Shown piece after piece: positions 1-10,284 of a DNA stretch of 64,000 nucleotides. The stretch is from Pseudomonadota bacterium. GTDB lineage: Bacteria; Verrucomicrobiota; Verrucomicrobiia; Limisphaerales; SXTU01. The notes below the pieces were generated by a model, which was given only the letters and a program-made list of their open reading frames with translations, was not told the origin of the DNA and ran no database searches. Within the stretch, counting starts at the first letter, position 1. Each line of letters opens with the position of its first letter. A program made the position numbers and the translations under genes. The stretch lies in NCBI GenBank assembly GCA_009922615.1, contig RFVF01000024.1, positions 1-64,000 on the forward strand, given 5' to 3'.

Positions 1-867
1 TGACTCGGTGAGATCGGCGTTCGGCAGCGCGGCGATGCGTGTGCGGCATTCGAGGTAGGTGCGCCGCACGACGGACCAGAGCGAAAGCCAACTGGACGAC
101 GGCGCGGCGACGGCGGCTTCGTCGAGGCAGAAGGCCAGCGTGCTTTGGCGGCAGCGCGGCAGCACGGCGCAGAGGAGGTCGAGTTCCTGCGGCGTCATCT
201 CGGCGAAACCGTCGAGCCAGAGGCCGGCGATGGGAACCGGGAGGTGGGAGCTGGGAGCTGGGGCGGACCGGAGCATGGCCGTCGCGAGGTCGAGGAGGTG
301 GTCGGCGTCTTGAATTTCGCTCTCGGCGAGCCAGCTTTGGTAGGCGCGCAGCAGGTGGTGGAGGTCGTGGAGTTTGTCGCGGAGCTGCGGGTTTTCGTCG
401 CAGCGCGTGGTGAGGCGTGCGAGGCGATCGGGCGTGATTTGGTGCCGCTGGAATTCGCGCACGAGCTGGCTGAGTTGACGGGCGAAGCCGGGGAGGCGTG
501 CGGTGGCGCGGAAGACTTTCAACGAGTCCTGCTCACGGGCGAGCAGCGCGCGCAGCACCATCACGCGGCCTTCGTCGTCGAGCAGGTCGGGCACGGCGGC
601 GAAGGTGTCGAGCAGCCAGCGCGCGAGGCGGTCGAAGGAGACGATTTGCAATCGCGCATAGCCGGCGAGCTGCGGGTCGTCGAGAAGTTGGCGCTCGAGC
701 TGGAAGGTGGCCTGCTTGGGGGCGAGGAGCAGGAGCGGCGCGGGGTCGCTGGGGGCGAGGAGCAACTCGGTGCGGATCTCCTCAAGGCAGCGCCACGTCT
801 TGCCGCTGCCGGCAGGGCCGAGGAGGAAGTGGACACGCACGCGGGAATGGTGCGGTTGGGCAGCCAA
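1..867 (-). CDS. ATP-dependent helicase/nuclease subunit B-like (AddB/RexB) N-terminal part; runs off the window
   Basis: Not in the ORF track. Reverse strand reads (GTG/TTG start near 840-867) VRVHFLLGPAGSGKTWRCLEEIRTELLL...LLAPKQATFQLERQLL...ARLQIVSFDRLARWLL, with a Walker A GPAGSGKT and AddB-like flanks; open to the left edge. Confidence 0.72.
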   Translation of the reverse strand, partial: MAAQPHHSRVRVHFLLGPAGSGKTWRCLEEIRTELLLAPSDPAPLLLLAPKQATFQLERQLLDDPQLAGYARLQIVSFDRLARWLLDTFAAVPDLLDDEGRVMVLRALLAREQDSLKVFRATARLPGFARQLSQLVREFQRHQITPDRLARLTTRCDENPQLRDKLHDLHHLLRAYQSWLAESEIQDADHLLDLATAMLRSAPAPSSHLPVPIAGLWLDGFAEMTPQELDLLCAVLPRCRQSTLAFCLDEAAVAAPSSSWLSLWSVVRRTYLECRTRIAALPNADLTES

Positions 868-894
868 AGTTCAAGCCATGCTTGGCAGCGCGGC

Positions 895-2514
895 TTAGTT
901 TTGGCGGACGATCTGGAGGGAGCCGAGATCGAACCACGCGCGGCCTTTTTCGGCGCGGAGTTCGCAGACGAGGACGACCTCGGTGGAGGCGGCGGGGACT
1001 TCAAATTCGAAGGTGACTTTTTTCCAATCCGAATCGCCGCTGACCTGATTGTTCGGGCGCGAGGAGCCGGAGATGCGCAGGCCGGCACCTTCGCCGGTCG
1101 GCTCTTTGAGAGGCACGACGCCTTTGGTGCTGATTTTGCCTTCGAAGCGATACTTACCGGCGTCGAGCAGCACGCGCGAGCGCCAAGAGGCGACGGCACG
1201 GCTGGGTTTGTCCAAGTTGATTTCGAGGGATTTTACGCCGGCACGATCGGCGGCGTCGGACATCTGCGGCTCGCCAGCGTCCATTTGTGGCTCCCATTTG
1301 GCGAGCTTGAAGACGCCGTTGCTATCGGGCTTCATCGGCTTCATGGGCAGAACGCCGAGTTGTTTCTGGATGCCGGCGACGCGGGCGATGAGCCGGTTGT
1401 TGAGGTCGCGGATGTTGTTGTCGAAGTTTTTGGCGACGTTCTCGCCCATTTCGGCCAGGACCGGGCGGACGCGGGCGTGGACGAGGGCGGTCTGGTTGGT
1501 GAGGAATTCGGCGGTGAACACGTTGGTGAGGAGATAGCCGACGCGCTCACGATATTTTTCTTTCGTTTGCGGCAATTGCCAGAGGCCGCTGACCACGATG
1601 CCGCCGAGGCCGTCGAAGATCGGGAAGTTTGGATCGCCGAAGAGTTGGTCCATGCCGGAGGGTAGGAAGTAAACTTTGTTCACGGCGGGATGGGTGTAGA
1701 GGCGGTAGTTGTTGCGGTTGCCCGCGTAGCCGTCCCAGTGGGCGACGAGGCGTTCCATGGCGACGAAGCTGAGGAACTGGTCGATGGCCACGGTTTTATC
1801 CATGAGCACCGCGCGCTTGGCGAGATCGGGTTCGCGGCTCGCGGCGACGAGCGCCTTGAGGTCGGCCTGGTCGTTGGTGCCGGTGCCGACTTTGCGGTCT
1901 TTCTTCTGGTCGATGTCGGCGCAGAAGCCGCCATCGTAGAAGTTGCCAGCCTTGCTTCCGAAGTGGTTTTTGAGGAACTGAGTGTCGAAGCCTTCCTTCA
2001 ACACGTAGAAGCCGAGGTCGCGGCCGTTGAGCCAGACGCGGGCGTGGGAGATGCGGGGCGTGGGCACGCCGGCGGCGTTGAAGAGGACGGAGCCGAGGTG
2101 CTCGTTGAGATAGATGCCGTCCTGGACGGAGTTGTTGAGGTGCAGCTTGTCGAGACCGTGGAATTTCTGCCGCTCGCGGAACTTGTCGAAGTTGAGCGTG
2201 AGGGCCGGGCGGTCGTTGACGGGACGGAAGCTGCCGGCTGCGCCCTTCAGGTGAATGCCCACTTCGCGGTAAAGGAAATCCTCCCCTTCGCGCACGGTGC
2301 AGCGGACGAAGGAGCGCGCGTCCTTGTTGAGCTTGGTCAGCTCTTCGGGCGAGATTTCGATGCGGAGCTTGGGGATTTTGCCTTCGCGGAAAAACACCTC
2401 GTCAGGGTCATCCGGGCGTAAACCCGCGTGGGCACGCAGCGCAAGGAGGATGCCGACGCCGACAAAAGTCCGGATCACCAAGCGGAGCAACTGGCGGTGG
2501 CGGGTCATGAACAT
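895..2514 (-). CDS. CotH kinase family protein (secreted)
   Basis: IRIEISPEELTKL...VGIHLKGAAGSFRPVNDRPALTLNFDKF...LHLNNSVQDGIYLNEHLG...DGYAGNRNNYRLY, signal-like N-terminus; start at internal MFMTRHR. Confidence 0.8.
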   Translation of the reverse strand: MFMTRHRQLLRLVIRTFVGVGILLALRAHAGLRPDDPDEVFFREGKIPKLRIEISPEELTKLNKDARSFVRCTVREGEDFLYREVGIHLKGAAGSFRPVNDRPALTLNFDKFRERQKFHGLDKLHLNNSVQDGIYLNEHLGSVLFNAAGVPTPRISHARVWLNGRDLGFYVLKEGFDTQFLKNHFGSKAGNFYDGGFCADIDQKKDRKVGTGTNDQADLKALVAASREPDLAKRAVLMDKTVAIDQFLSFVAMERLVAHWDGYAGNRNNYRLYTHPAVNKVYFLPSGMDQLFGDPNFPIFDGLGGIVVSGLWQLPQTKEKYRERVGYLLTNVFTAEFLTNQTALVHARVRPVLAEMGENVAKNFDNNIRDLNNRLIARVAGIQKQLGVLPMKPMKPDSNGVFKLAKWEPQMDAGEPQMSDAADRAGVKSLEINLDKPSRAVASWRSRVLLDAGKYRFEGKISTKGVVPLKEPTGEGAGLRISGSSRPNNQVSGDSDWKKVTFEFEVPAASTEVVLVCELRAEKGRAWFDLGSLQIVRQN

Positions 2515-2651
2515 CTGGCTTTCGACTGCGCGGTGCGCTGAATCGTTCGACAGTATCGGGGAAAAAATTCGCGCTGCAAGCATGCGGTGTGGATTGGCCC
2601 ATGCAAATTTTCCGGCGCTTGTGATTTACCAGCGTTGTGCGATAAACGGGC

Positions 2652-3164
2652 ATGCTCTTGTCTGTGAACCGTCTGGCATTGAAATCCTTGACTGCGCTTC
2701 TGGCCGCGCTGGCACTGGCCTGTCTCGGCGGCTGTAGTGGCGACACGAAGCCGTCGCATGGCCACGGAGGCCACCATCACGAACCTCCGCATGGCGGCAC
2801 GGCGATCGATCTGGGCGAGGAGGAGGCGCACGTGGAATTCGTGCTCGATGCCGCGGCGGGCAAGTTGACGGCCTACGTGCTCAAGGCCCACATGGCCGGT
2901 TTTCAGCGCATCACACAAGAGTCGCTGGAGCTGGTCGCCACGGTCGGGGGAAAGCCCGAGACGCTCACGCTGAAGGCCGTCGCCAATGCGGCCACTGGGG
3001 AGAAGGCCGGTGACACCTCGCAGTTTGAAGCGCAGGCGGACTGGCTGAAGGCGGCGAAGACTTTTCACGCCGAGTTGAAGAGCATCACCGTGCGGGACAA
3101 GGCTTACACTGCTTTGAAATTTAACTTTCCGAAGGGTGAAGCCCCCGCCGCCGTCAACAAGTAA
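2652..3164 (+). CDS. His-rich putative lipoprotein
   Basis: Lipobox-like LACLGGCSG followed by HGHGGHHHEPPHGG; no recognised family. Confidence 0.6.
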   Translation: MLLSVNRLALKSLTALLAALALACLGGCSGDTKPSHGHGGHHHEPPHGGTAIDLGEEEAHVEFVLDAAAGKLTAYVLKAHMAGFQRITQESLELVATVGGKPETLTLKAVANAATGEKAGDTSQFEAQADWLKAAKTFHAELKSITVRDKAYTALKFNFPKGEAPAAVNK

Positions 3165-3171
3165 GTTGATT

Positions 3172-3789
3172 ATGAAACGCACTCTGTCCCTTTGCACCCT
3201 CGCCGTCGCGGGCGGTTTGTTGCTCACTGCCGCTGAAGCACCGAAGAAGGAAGTCCGCGGTGCCCCCATCCAAAAGCTCGCGCCTGCCGCTCCCACCAAC
3301 GCCGCACCAGCGGCAACCGACGCCAAGGCCCCGGCGCCCGGAGCGGTGCAGAAGGACGGCGAGTTTCTGGTCGTCGGCTTCGACCGGCTGGCGGGCTTTG
3401 TTTACGACATCCCCGATGACGTTCCTGCCGCGACGAATGCGCCTGCTAAATCCGTTGCCCCGCCGAAGGAGCAGATCCCTGCGGCGGTGAAGGCCTTCGA
3501 CAAACAGCGCGTCGCGCTGAAGGGCTTCATGCTGCCGCTCAAAGTCGAGGGCGGTCTTATCACCGAGTTGCTCATCATGCGCGATCAGTCGATGTGCTGT
3601 TACGGCAGCGTCCCGAAGATCAACGAGTGGGTCAGCGTGAAGATGACTGGCAAGGGCGTGAAGCCCATCATGGACCAGGCGGTGACGCTCTATGGCAAAC
3701 TGCATGTCGGCGAAATCCGGGAGAACGGCTATCTCGTCGGTATCTACCAGATGGACGGGGAGCGCGTGGCAGGACCGTTGGATTTGTGA
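3172..3789 (+). CDS. DUF3299-like secreted protein
   Basis: Signal peptide; VALKGFMLPLKVEGGLITELLIMRDQSMCCYG resembles DUF3299. Confidence 0.65.
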   Translation: MKRTLSLCTLAVAGGLLLTAAEAPKKEVRGAPIQKLAPAAPTNAAPAATDAKAPAPGAVQKDGEFLVVGFDRLAGFVYDIPDDVPAATNAPAKSVAPPKEQIPAAVKAFDKQRVALKGFMLPLKVEGGLITELLIMRDQSMCCYGSVPKINEWVSVKMTGKGVKPIMDQAVTLYGKLHVGEIRENGYLVGIYQMDGERVAGPLDL

Positions 3790-3886
3790 CCGGTGAGAAC
3801 CCCGGTTTTCGCCGTGTCAGATTGCCTGCTTCTTTCCTTGAACTCGCCGCCCGTGACCAGCGTCGGCTGCTTCGACTGATTTTATT

Positions 3887-4948
3887 GTGAAACTCCCCTT
3901 CCATTCTGCCTTGGTGGCCGTCTTCCTCAGTGCGATGCCCCCGCTCGCCTTCGCTGCTGCGGCGCCCGGCTCGGCTGCGCGCCCCAAGGACACCGTCGTC
4001 GTGGATGCCAAGACCGAGGCAGTCATCAAGGGCGGGTTAAAATACTTGGCCTCGAAGCAGCAGCCTTCGGGTGCGTGGGGATTTAACGGCGAGGAAACCA
4101 AACGGCAGGTCGCGCTGACCGGCTACACGCTCATGGCTTTCCAAGCCGCCGGCCATCTCCCCGGCGAGGGCGAATACGGCAAAAACGTCACTGCGGGGAT
4201 GAATTACCTCCTCGACTCGATCGGCCCTGACGGCCTCTACAACATGCGCAGTGACGGCCAATACATGTATTCGCATGGCATCGCCACCATTGCGCTCGCT
4301 GAACTTTACGGCCAGACCAAGTCCCCGACGATGCGCGCCAAGCTCGACAAAGCCGTGAAGGTCATCATCAGCGCGCAGGCCACCGAGCCCGGCCACGAAG
4401 GCGGCTGGCGCTACCGGCCCATTGCTAAAGACGCCGACATCTCCGTCACCGTGCTCTCGCTTGTCGCCATCCGCGCGGCAAAGAACGGCGGCCTCGAAGT
4501 CCCGCAGCGCACCATTGACGAAGCGGTCCAATACGTGAAGCGCTGCCAGGACGAGCGCACTGGTGGTTTCTGCTACCAGCCGCAACGAGACCCCGGCTTC
4601 GCGCGCACGGCGGCGGCGATTTACTCCCTGCAAGTCTGCGGCCTCTACGAAGACCCGATGGTGAAGAAAGGTTCGGCCTACCTGTTCGACAATCTCCGCG
4701 AGGATCACGAGTGGTTCACCTACGGCAACTTCTACGCCGCCTCTGCGCAATACATGGTCGGCGGTGAGACTTGGAGCAAATGGTATCCCAAAGTGAAGGA
4801 CATGCTCATGTCGCAAGTCGTGAAGCAGGGCGACGTGGCCTATTGGGAAGCGCGCGGACGCGGCGGCGTAGGCCCGACCTTCTGCACAGCGGTTTACACG
4901 ATGATTCTGGCGATGCCGTATCACTACATCCCGCTGTATCAGCGGTGA
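3887..4948 (+). CDS. Prenyltransferase/squalene-cyclase-like repeat protein
   Basis: GTG start, signal peptide; GLKYLASKQQPSGAWGF, EGGWRYRP, TGGFCYQP repeats typical of the alpha/alpha toroid fold. Confidence 0.7.
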   Translation: MKLPFHSALVAVFLSAMPPLAFAAAAPGSAARPKDTVVVDAKTEAVIKGGLKYLASKQQPSGAWGFNGEETKRQVALTGYTLMAFQAAGHLPGEGEYGKNVTAGMNYLLDSIGPDGLYNMRSDGQYMYSHGIATIALAELYGQTKSPTMRAKLDKAVKVIISAQATEPGHEGGWRYRPIAKDADISVTVLSLVAIRAAKNGGLEVPQRTIDEAVQYVKRCQDERTGGFCYQPQRDPGFARTAAAIYSLQVCGLYEDPMVKKGSAYLFDNLREDHEWFTYGNFYAASAQYMVGGETWSKWYPKVKDMLMSQVVKQGDVAYWEARGRGGVGPTFCTAVYTMILAMPYHYIPLYQR

Positions 4949-5046
4949 GGGCGGGAAGGATTAAGATTACGAGCAAGATTACGATCGCGAAGCCAACGAC
5001 TCCTTCTACTCTTACTCTTGATTCTAATCTTAGTCTTGGTCTCAAA

Positions 5047-5418
5047 GTGAATGCGGAACCAGTCAACCGGCCAGTCGACTCAGCCGAAGGGAAAGTTTCG
5101 TTTGGCCGCGTATCGCGTCTGTTGCTCGTCGCAGTGCCTCTGTTTGGCTTAGCGGGCGTCGGCTTCGCCTACACCGATTTGAACATCCATCAGCGGATGT
5201 TTGTGGACCACTTGGGCTGCGGCTGTGCGAATGGATTCAACACCAATCACCTGACGATGACGATCGGTTTCACCTGTGCTGGATTGGCGCTCCCCGCTTG
5301 GTGGCTGGCCACTAGAGGGCTGCCGTGGGAATATCGCCTGACGCTGACTGCGGCAGGAGCACTGGCGTTGCTCATCGCTTTTATCGGACCGTTTTTTCGC
5401 CACAACTTTTGGCTGTGA
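5047..5418 (+). CDS. Small membrane protein, unknown function
   Basis: GTG start; three hydrophobic segments; motif DHLGCGCANGFNTNHLT. Confidence 0.5.
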   Translation: MNAEPVNRPVDSAEGKVSFGRVSRLLLVAVPLFGLAGVGFAYTDLNIHQRMFVDHLGCGCANGFNTNHLTMTIGFTCAGLALPAWWLATRGLPWEYRLTLTAAGALALLIAFIGPFFRHNFWL

Positions 5419-8400
5419 TGTCCGTGACCAATCTCTTTCCCACTCGCGCTCTTTCGTGTTTTCCGCGGGCTTTCCTTGTCTTACTTGGTTTTGTCCTCGC
5501 CACCCACGCCGGCTCGCTTCGCACGCGCGATGGCAAGTTCCTCGAAGGCACGGTCCAGCTCGATGCGCCCGCCGGAGTCAAAATCACTTTGGCCAACGGC
5601 GAGCAGCAGAAGTTCCCGCTTGCCAACATCGAACATGCCACCTTTACCAGCGGCGCGACCACCAGCCTCCCGCCCGAGGTTGCCGCCTTGATGAAGGGGC
5701 GCGGCAATGGCCTGCTCGGCACCTACTACGAGAAGATCAATTTCTCCGATCGCTCGGTCCATCGCCTCGACGAGACGATCAACTTCGACTGGGAACTCGG
5801 CGAGCCCATCGCCGGAGTCCAGAAGGACTATTTCAGCGTTCGGTGGGCCGGACAGCTCGAAGCCCCCGTCTCCGGGAAGTTCACCTTCCACCTCGATGCC
5901 GATGACGGCGCTAAACTCTGGCTGGCCGACCGCCTCATCTGCGACGCCTGGCATGTCGCTGATGGCGCCGAAATTTCCGGCGACATCGAACTCAAGCAAG
6001 GGGAGCGTTACGAACTCCGGCTCGAATACTACGACAATCTCGGTCCCGCTCACGTGCGCCTTTCCTGGACCGGGCCTGGCATTCCCAAGAGCATCGTTCC
6101 GCGCAGCCAGCTCCACGCCGCCATCGGCACCAAGCCTGCCGACCCCGCGCCCGTGCACGGTTTGCTCGCGTCATACTATCGCCGCACCCAGCTCGACAGC
6201 AGCAGCGCGGTCACGCGCATCGACCCGCAGCTCGACTTCGACTGGGGCAACAACGCGCCCGTCCCGGAGGTTCCGGCGGAGTCCTTCAGTGCGCGTTGGA
6301 GCGGGCAGGTCGCGGCGCAGTTCACCGAGAGTTACACCTTCCACGTCGAGACTGGCGGCGGGGTGAAGCTCTGGCTGGATGGCGTGCTCATCCTCGACCA
6401 GTGGCGTGACCAGCCCGGCGATTTCTACAGCACCGTTGTCCCGCTGACGGCGGGGCAGAAATACGACCTGCGCGTCGAGCACTTCAACACGAGCAAGGAG
6501 GCCAAAATGCGCCTTCTCTGGAGCAGTGCTTCGCAACGCAAGCTGCCCATCCCGGCCGATGCGCTCACGCCGTCGCGGCCCGCCGAGATCAGCTCGCGCA
6601 AGCCGCAGCACGGCTTGCTGGGCACCTATTTCTCGCGGCCTGATTGCACGGGGGAAGTGCTCAAGCGGCTCGACGCACAGGTGAATTTTGACTGGGCGGA
6701 CAAGCCCGCTGCGCCCGGCGTGCCCACGGAGGATTTCTCCGTGCGGTGGACAGGGCAGGTGCAGGCGCAGCATTCGGAGAACTACACCTTCCACGTCGAG
6801 GCGGACGACGGTGTGCGCGTGTGGCTCGGTGACCGGCAGATCATCGACGAGTGGCGGCAGCAGTCCACCACCGTCGTGAGCCAGCCCGCCGCGTTGAGTG
6901 CCGGGCAGTTCTACCCGCTTACCATTGAGTTCTTCTCCGCCAAACCGCCCGCGATGGCGAAGCTCAAATGGAGCAGTCCCTCTACGCCGCTCGGCGTCAT
7001 TCCGGCGAGCCGCCTCTACCCTCCGAACGCTCCGAGCGCGTCGGCTTCCGGCGAGCGCCGACTCGGTCTGGATCGCGGCGTCGTGACGTGGGACGGCTCC
7101 TTCCTCGCCGCACCGCTCGTCACAGCGGATGACACCGCGATGCAGTTCGGCGGCGCGCAAAAGGATTTCACGCTCTCCACGGTGAATGCGGCCCGCATCA
7201 TTTTCCAAAACCTCTCCGCGCAACGGGCGGCGAAGATCGAGCCCGGCCGCGCCGGTGTCCTGCTGGTAAATGGCGATTTCGTGGACGGCGAGTTCAAGGG
7301 CTACGACCGGGGTCGTGTGAAGTTGAGCTCCGTGTTGTTCGGCTTGAAGTTTTTTGACGCCACCTATGAAGTGGTGGCTGTCATTCTGCGCGAGCCGGCA
7401 CCCGGTTCGCCGACCTTTCGCGTGAAGGCCAGTGACGGCTCGGTGCTGCTCGTGAAGAAGTTTAAAATGTCCGGCGACGGGCTGACCATCGACGACGCGA
7501 CGTTGCGCGGCTACCGCGTGCCGGCCCAGGAATTGATCGAGTTGAAGCAAGGCAGTGGCACGAATTTATTTTCAACCTCGCTGCGCCTGGGACCGAACTC
7601 GCCTCACGCCGAGATCGCCAGGGTCGATGCCGCCGCCGAGCGCGAGTGGAAGGCCAAAGCGGAGTCCGTCCGCAATCTTGTGGCCGTGGAAAACGACAAG
7701 CGCGCCCGGATGGATGCGGACGAGGAGCGCAAGATTCGCACCGAGCTGGACGCCGTCACCGAAGCCGACCGTGTACTCAAGAGCGCATTGGCCAAGCTCG
7801 GCGACTACCAAGATCAGCTCACCCGTGCCCGGAACGACTTGAAGGAGGCCGAGGCGAAAACGGAAACGCTTCGTGGGGAAGCCAAGAAAGCCGCCGAACT
7901 GGCGGAGGCGAAGACCGCCGAAACCGACAAGGCAAAGGAAGCCTACGATAAGCGCAAGGCGGAGTTCACTCAGCGTTCCCAGGAGTGGATCGCCTCGATC
8001 AAGACGCGCGACACCACGCAGGCGAAATTGACCACGGAGGCGGCGCAGGCTGACGCCGCTGTGGCCAGCGCCCGCCAAAAGCTGGAATACACCAAGTCCG
8101 AGGAGGCGAATCGCAACCGCAATGCCGAGGCGCTGCGTAAGGCTGCGGCGCAAGCTGCCGAACAATCGGAGTCGGCGCGTGTCAAGGCCGAGGGCAGCTG
8201 GAAATTTGCGCAGGCCGACTTGGCGAAGGCGAAGACCGCGCGCGACGAGGCCAAGACACAATCCGATGCCGCGAAGGAAATGATGGACCGGCTGACTCGC
8301 GAGCACGCAGAGCTGGCCCGCAAGGCGGCGGCTGACAAATCCATCACGCCCCAAAAAGTTGCCGAGGCCAAGACCGCCGCCGACAAAGCCAGCACCGAGC

Positions 8401-8960
8401 ATCAGGCCAAAGTCCGCGCCGCCGAGGAGTGGCGGGGCAAGCGGGATCGCTTGACGGGCGAGGAGATGGCGAAGAAGCGGGAGTTGGACCGCCTGGTGGC
8501 TGAAGTGACTGCGAAATCCACCGCGCTCAAAACCGCGCAGGCCACTGCAGAGAAAGTGGCGCGTGACACGAAGGAAGCGCGCACCAAGGCCGAGGAGAAT
8601 TTGAAACAGGCGGAAGCCCGCGCGGTCGAGGTGAAGGCGGCGAAAGAGAAGCAACTAGCCGAGTTGAACGCCAAGGTGAAGGACTTGGAGGCTGCTCGAA
8701 AGCTGCTCGAAAAGGAGACGGCTGATTTGTTCAACGTCCACAACAAGCTCTCCGCCGAGCGCGCCCAGCTCCGGCAGGTGAAGGCCAGTGCCGATGCCGC
8801 CGCGGATCGCGCGGCCACTGAAGTGGCCGTGAAGCGCAAGGCGCTCACCAGCGCCGAGACGCTCGTCGCCTCGGCAGCCGAGAAGAAACTCGCCGCCGAA
8901 AAATCGCTCGCCGACGCGCGTGCCTTGATCGAGAAGCGCGCCCGCGCCCAGTTCAAATGA
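5418..8960 (+). CDS. Secreted protein with three PA14 domains and a long C-terminal coiled coil
   Basis: Three PA14 modules (GLLGTYYE..., GLLASYYRR..., GLLGTYFSR..., each with FDW...FSxRWxGQ...YTFHxxxDDGxxLW); about 400-aa Ala/Lys/Glu-rich C-terminus. Confidence 0.8.
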   Translation: MSVTNLFPTRALSCFPRAFLVLLGFVLATHAGSLRTRDGKFLEGTVQLDAPAGVKITLANGEQQKFPLANIEHATFTSGATTSLPPEVAALMKGRGNGLLGTYYEKINFSDRSVHRLDETINFDWELGEPIAGVQKDYFSVRWAGQLEAPVSGKFTFHLDADDGAKLWLADRLICDAWHVADGAEISGDIELKQGERYELRLEYYDNLGPAHVRLSWTGPGIPKSIVPRSQLHAAIGTKPADPAPVHGLLASYYRRTQLDSSSAVTRIDPQLDFDWGNNAPVPEVPAESFSARWSGQVAAQFTESYTFHVETGGGVKLWLDGVLILDQWRDQPGDFYSTVVPLTAGQKYDLRVEHFNTSKEAKMRLLWSSASQRKLPIPADALTPSRPAEISSRKPQHGLLGTYFSRPDCTGEVLKRLDAQVNFDWADKPAAPGVPTEDFSVRWTGQVQAQHSENYTFHVEADDGVRVWLGDRQIIDEWRQQSTTVVSQPAALSAGQFYPLTIEFFSAKPPAMAKLKWSSPSTPLGVIPASRLYPPNAPSASASGERRLGLDRGVVTWDGSFLAAPLVTADDTAMQFGGAQKDFTLSTVNAARIIFQNLSAQRAAKIEPGRAGVLLVNGDFVDGEFKGYDRGRVKLSSVLFGLKFFDATYEVVAVILREPAPGSPTFRVKASDGSVLLVKKFKMSGDGLTIDDATLRGYRVPAQELIELKQGSGTNLFSTSLRLGPNSPHAEIARVDAAAEREWKAKAESVRNLVAVENDKRARMDADEERKIRTELDAVTEADRVLKSALAKLGDYQDQLTRARNDLKEAEAKTETLRGEAKKAAELAEAKTAETDKAKEAYDKRKAEFTQRSQEWIASIKTRDTTQAKLTTEAAQADAAVASARQKLEYTKSEEANRNRNAEALRKAAAQAAEQSESARVKAEGSWKFAQADLAKAKTARDEAKTQSDAAKEMMDRLTREHAELARKAAADKSITPQKVAEAKTAADKASTEHQAKVRAAEEWRGKRDRLTGEEMAKKRELDRLVAEVTAKSTALKTAQATAEKVARDTKEARTKAEENLKQAEARAVEVKAAKEKQLAELNAKVKDLEAARKLLEKETADLFNVHNKLSAERAQLRQVKASADAAADRAATEVAVKRKALTSAETLVASAAEKKLAAEKSLADARALIEKRARAQFK

Positions 8961-10252
8961 ACGGCTGGCGCTCGGGCAGGGTTCTTCTGCTGCTGGTCGG
9001 GTTTGGGTTCGCGGTCCACCTCCAGGCTGGGGAGCTGGAAACGATTGACGACCGGAAATTCACCGGAACCGTCATCGCAGCGGACAATGCGTTCGTCGTG
9101 ACTTCGGGAAGTGCTGCTCCGCAGCGGGTGACTCTGAGTCGGGTTCGACGGGTGATTTTTTCCAACCGTGCCGAGCCGGCCCCGACCGATTCCGCGTCCG
9201 TCGAGTGGCACGGGCAAAGCGTTGGTGCACTCGGAATCAAGGGCAGTTTCACTCAATCCAACGAGGTCATTCACGTCACCGCCACGGGCTCGCAGAAACG
9301 GTTTTCCGATGGACGTTTCTGCGCCTGGCAGCCGCTGGGCGAGCAAGGTGAGATCGTCGCCTTCGTGCCGGCCCCCGACACCTTGGCGAAGGAGGGCCAG
9401 CGCTACCGGGTTGCGGGCATCGAGCTGCTCGCCAGCCTCGACGGCTCCGGTCCGCGTGTCAGCCTGGTCACGGAGCACGGCCGAAATGTGATCGTTCAAT
9501 CTCGCACTTCGGCGGGCAAGGAACGGTCGAAACACATTGCCATCAAAGGCAAGGGCGTGTGGCTCCGGCTGGTGCGCAACAAGTTGGAAATCATTCCGTC
9601 GTTGAGCCTGGACGGCGAGGCTTGGAGGCGGCTGGACACCGAGATCATTGCGTTGCCTGATAGTGCTTTTGCCACGCTTTCAGTGTGCGGGGCGAAGTCG
9701 GACCTGGCGATCAACGTGCCGTTCTCGAATGTCCGCGTGACCCGCCGTTCCACTGCGGTCGCGCCCGCCAAACCTGTCTTGCTGACTCGGTCGGGCAGCC
9801 GGCTCAATGGTGACCACCTCGGAGCTGACGGCTCGGTCGTGCGCTGGGCGGCTTTGGGCCGGGAATGGAACGTGTCGCTCGTGAACGTCAGCCGCCTCGT
9901 CTTCCAGCCGGAGGCCACGGCGTTGCTCCGACGCCTCGCGCCCGACCGCGTCGGCGCGCTTTTCGCCAATGGTGAGTTCGTGGACGGCGAACTGCTCCGC
10001 AGCGACCGCACCCGCGTCACGATCAGCTCGGTCCTCTTTGGCATCCGCAGCTTTCCCGTGAACGACGAGTTGGTCGCGGTCTGCGTGCGCGGCTCGTCGG
10101 CCACCGTTCCGCCGTTGCAGATCACCCACCACGACGGGAGCGTGTTAAAGGTGCAGGAATTGAGCATTCAGCCTGCCAGTTTGATTCTGCGCGAAGCGGG
10201 TCTCGGCGAAATCACCTTGCCCCTCGACACGATCCAAGAATTGACGCGCTGA
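8957..10252 (+). CDS. Secreted protein sharing a module with the upstream PA14 protein
   Basis: RVGALFANGEFVDGELLRSDRTRVTISSVLFGI...DGSVLKVQ parallels RAGVLLVNGDFVDGEFKGYDRGRVKLSSVLFGL...DGSVLLVK in the previous CDS; ATGA overlap. Confidence 0.65.
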   Translation: MNGWRSGRVLLLLVGFGFAVHLQAGELETIDDRKFTGTVIAADNAFVVTSGSAAPQRVTLSRVRRVIFSNRAEPAPTDSASVEWHGQSVGALGIKGSFTQSNEVIHVTATGSQKRFSDGRFCAWQPLGEQGEIVAFVPAPDTLAKEGQRYRVAGIELLASLDGSGPRVSLVTEHGRNVIVQSRTSAGKERSKHIAIKGKGVWLRLVRNKLEIIPSLSLDGEAWRRLDTEIIALPDSAFATLSVCGAKSDLAINVPFSNVRVTRRSTAVAPAKPVLLTRSGSRLNGDHLGADGSVVRWAALGREWNVSLVNVSRLVFQPEATALLRRLAPDRVGALFANGEFVDGELLRSDRTRVTISSVLFGIRSFPVNDELVAVCVRGSSATVPPLQITHHDGSVLKVQELSIQPASLILREAGLGEITLPLDTIQELTR

Positions 10253-10284
10253 CATTGCCGGGCCACTCGGGCAGGCTCGCCTCC

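Noticed and set aside
145-1665. 506-aa plus-strand ORF
   Set aside because: Antisense to AddB-like and CotH genes; Ala/Glu/Val-rich shadow ORF typical of high-GC DNA with no family motifs
6171-7550. 459-aa minus-strand ORF
   Set aside because: Antisense to the PA14 protein; no recognisable motif
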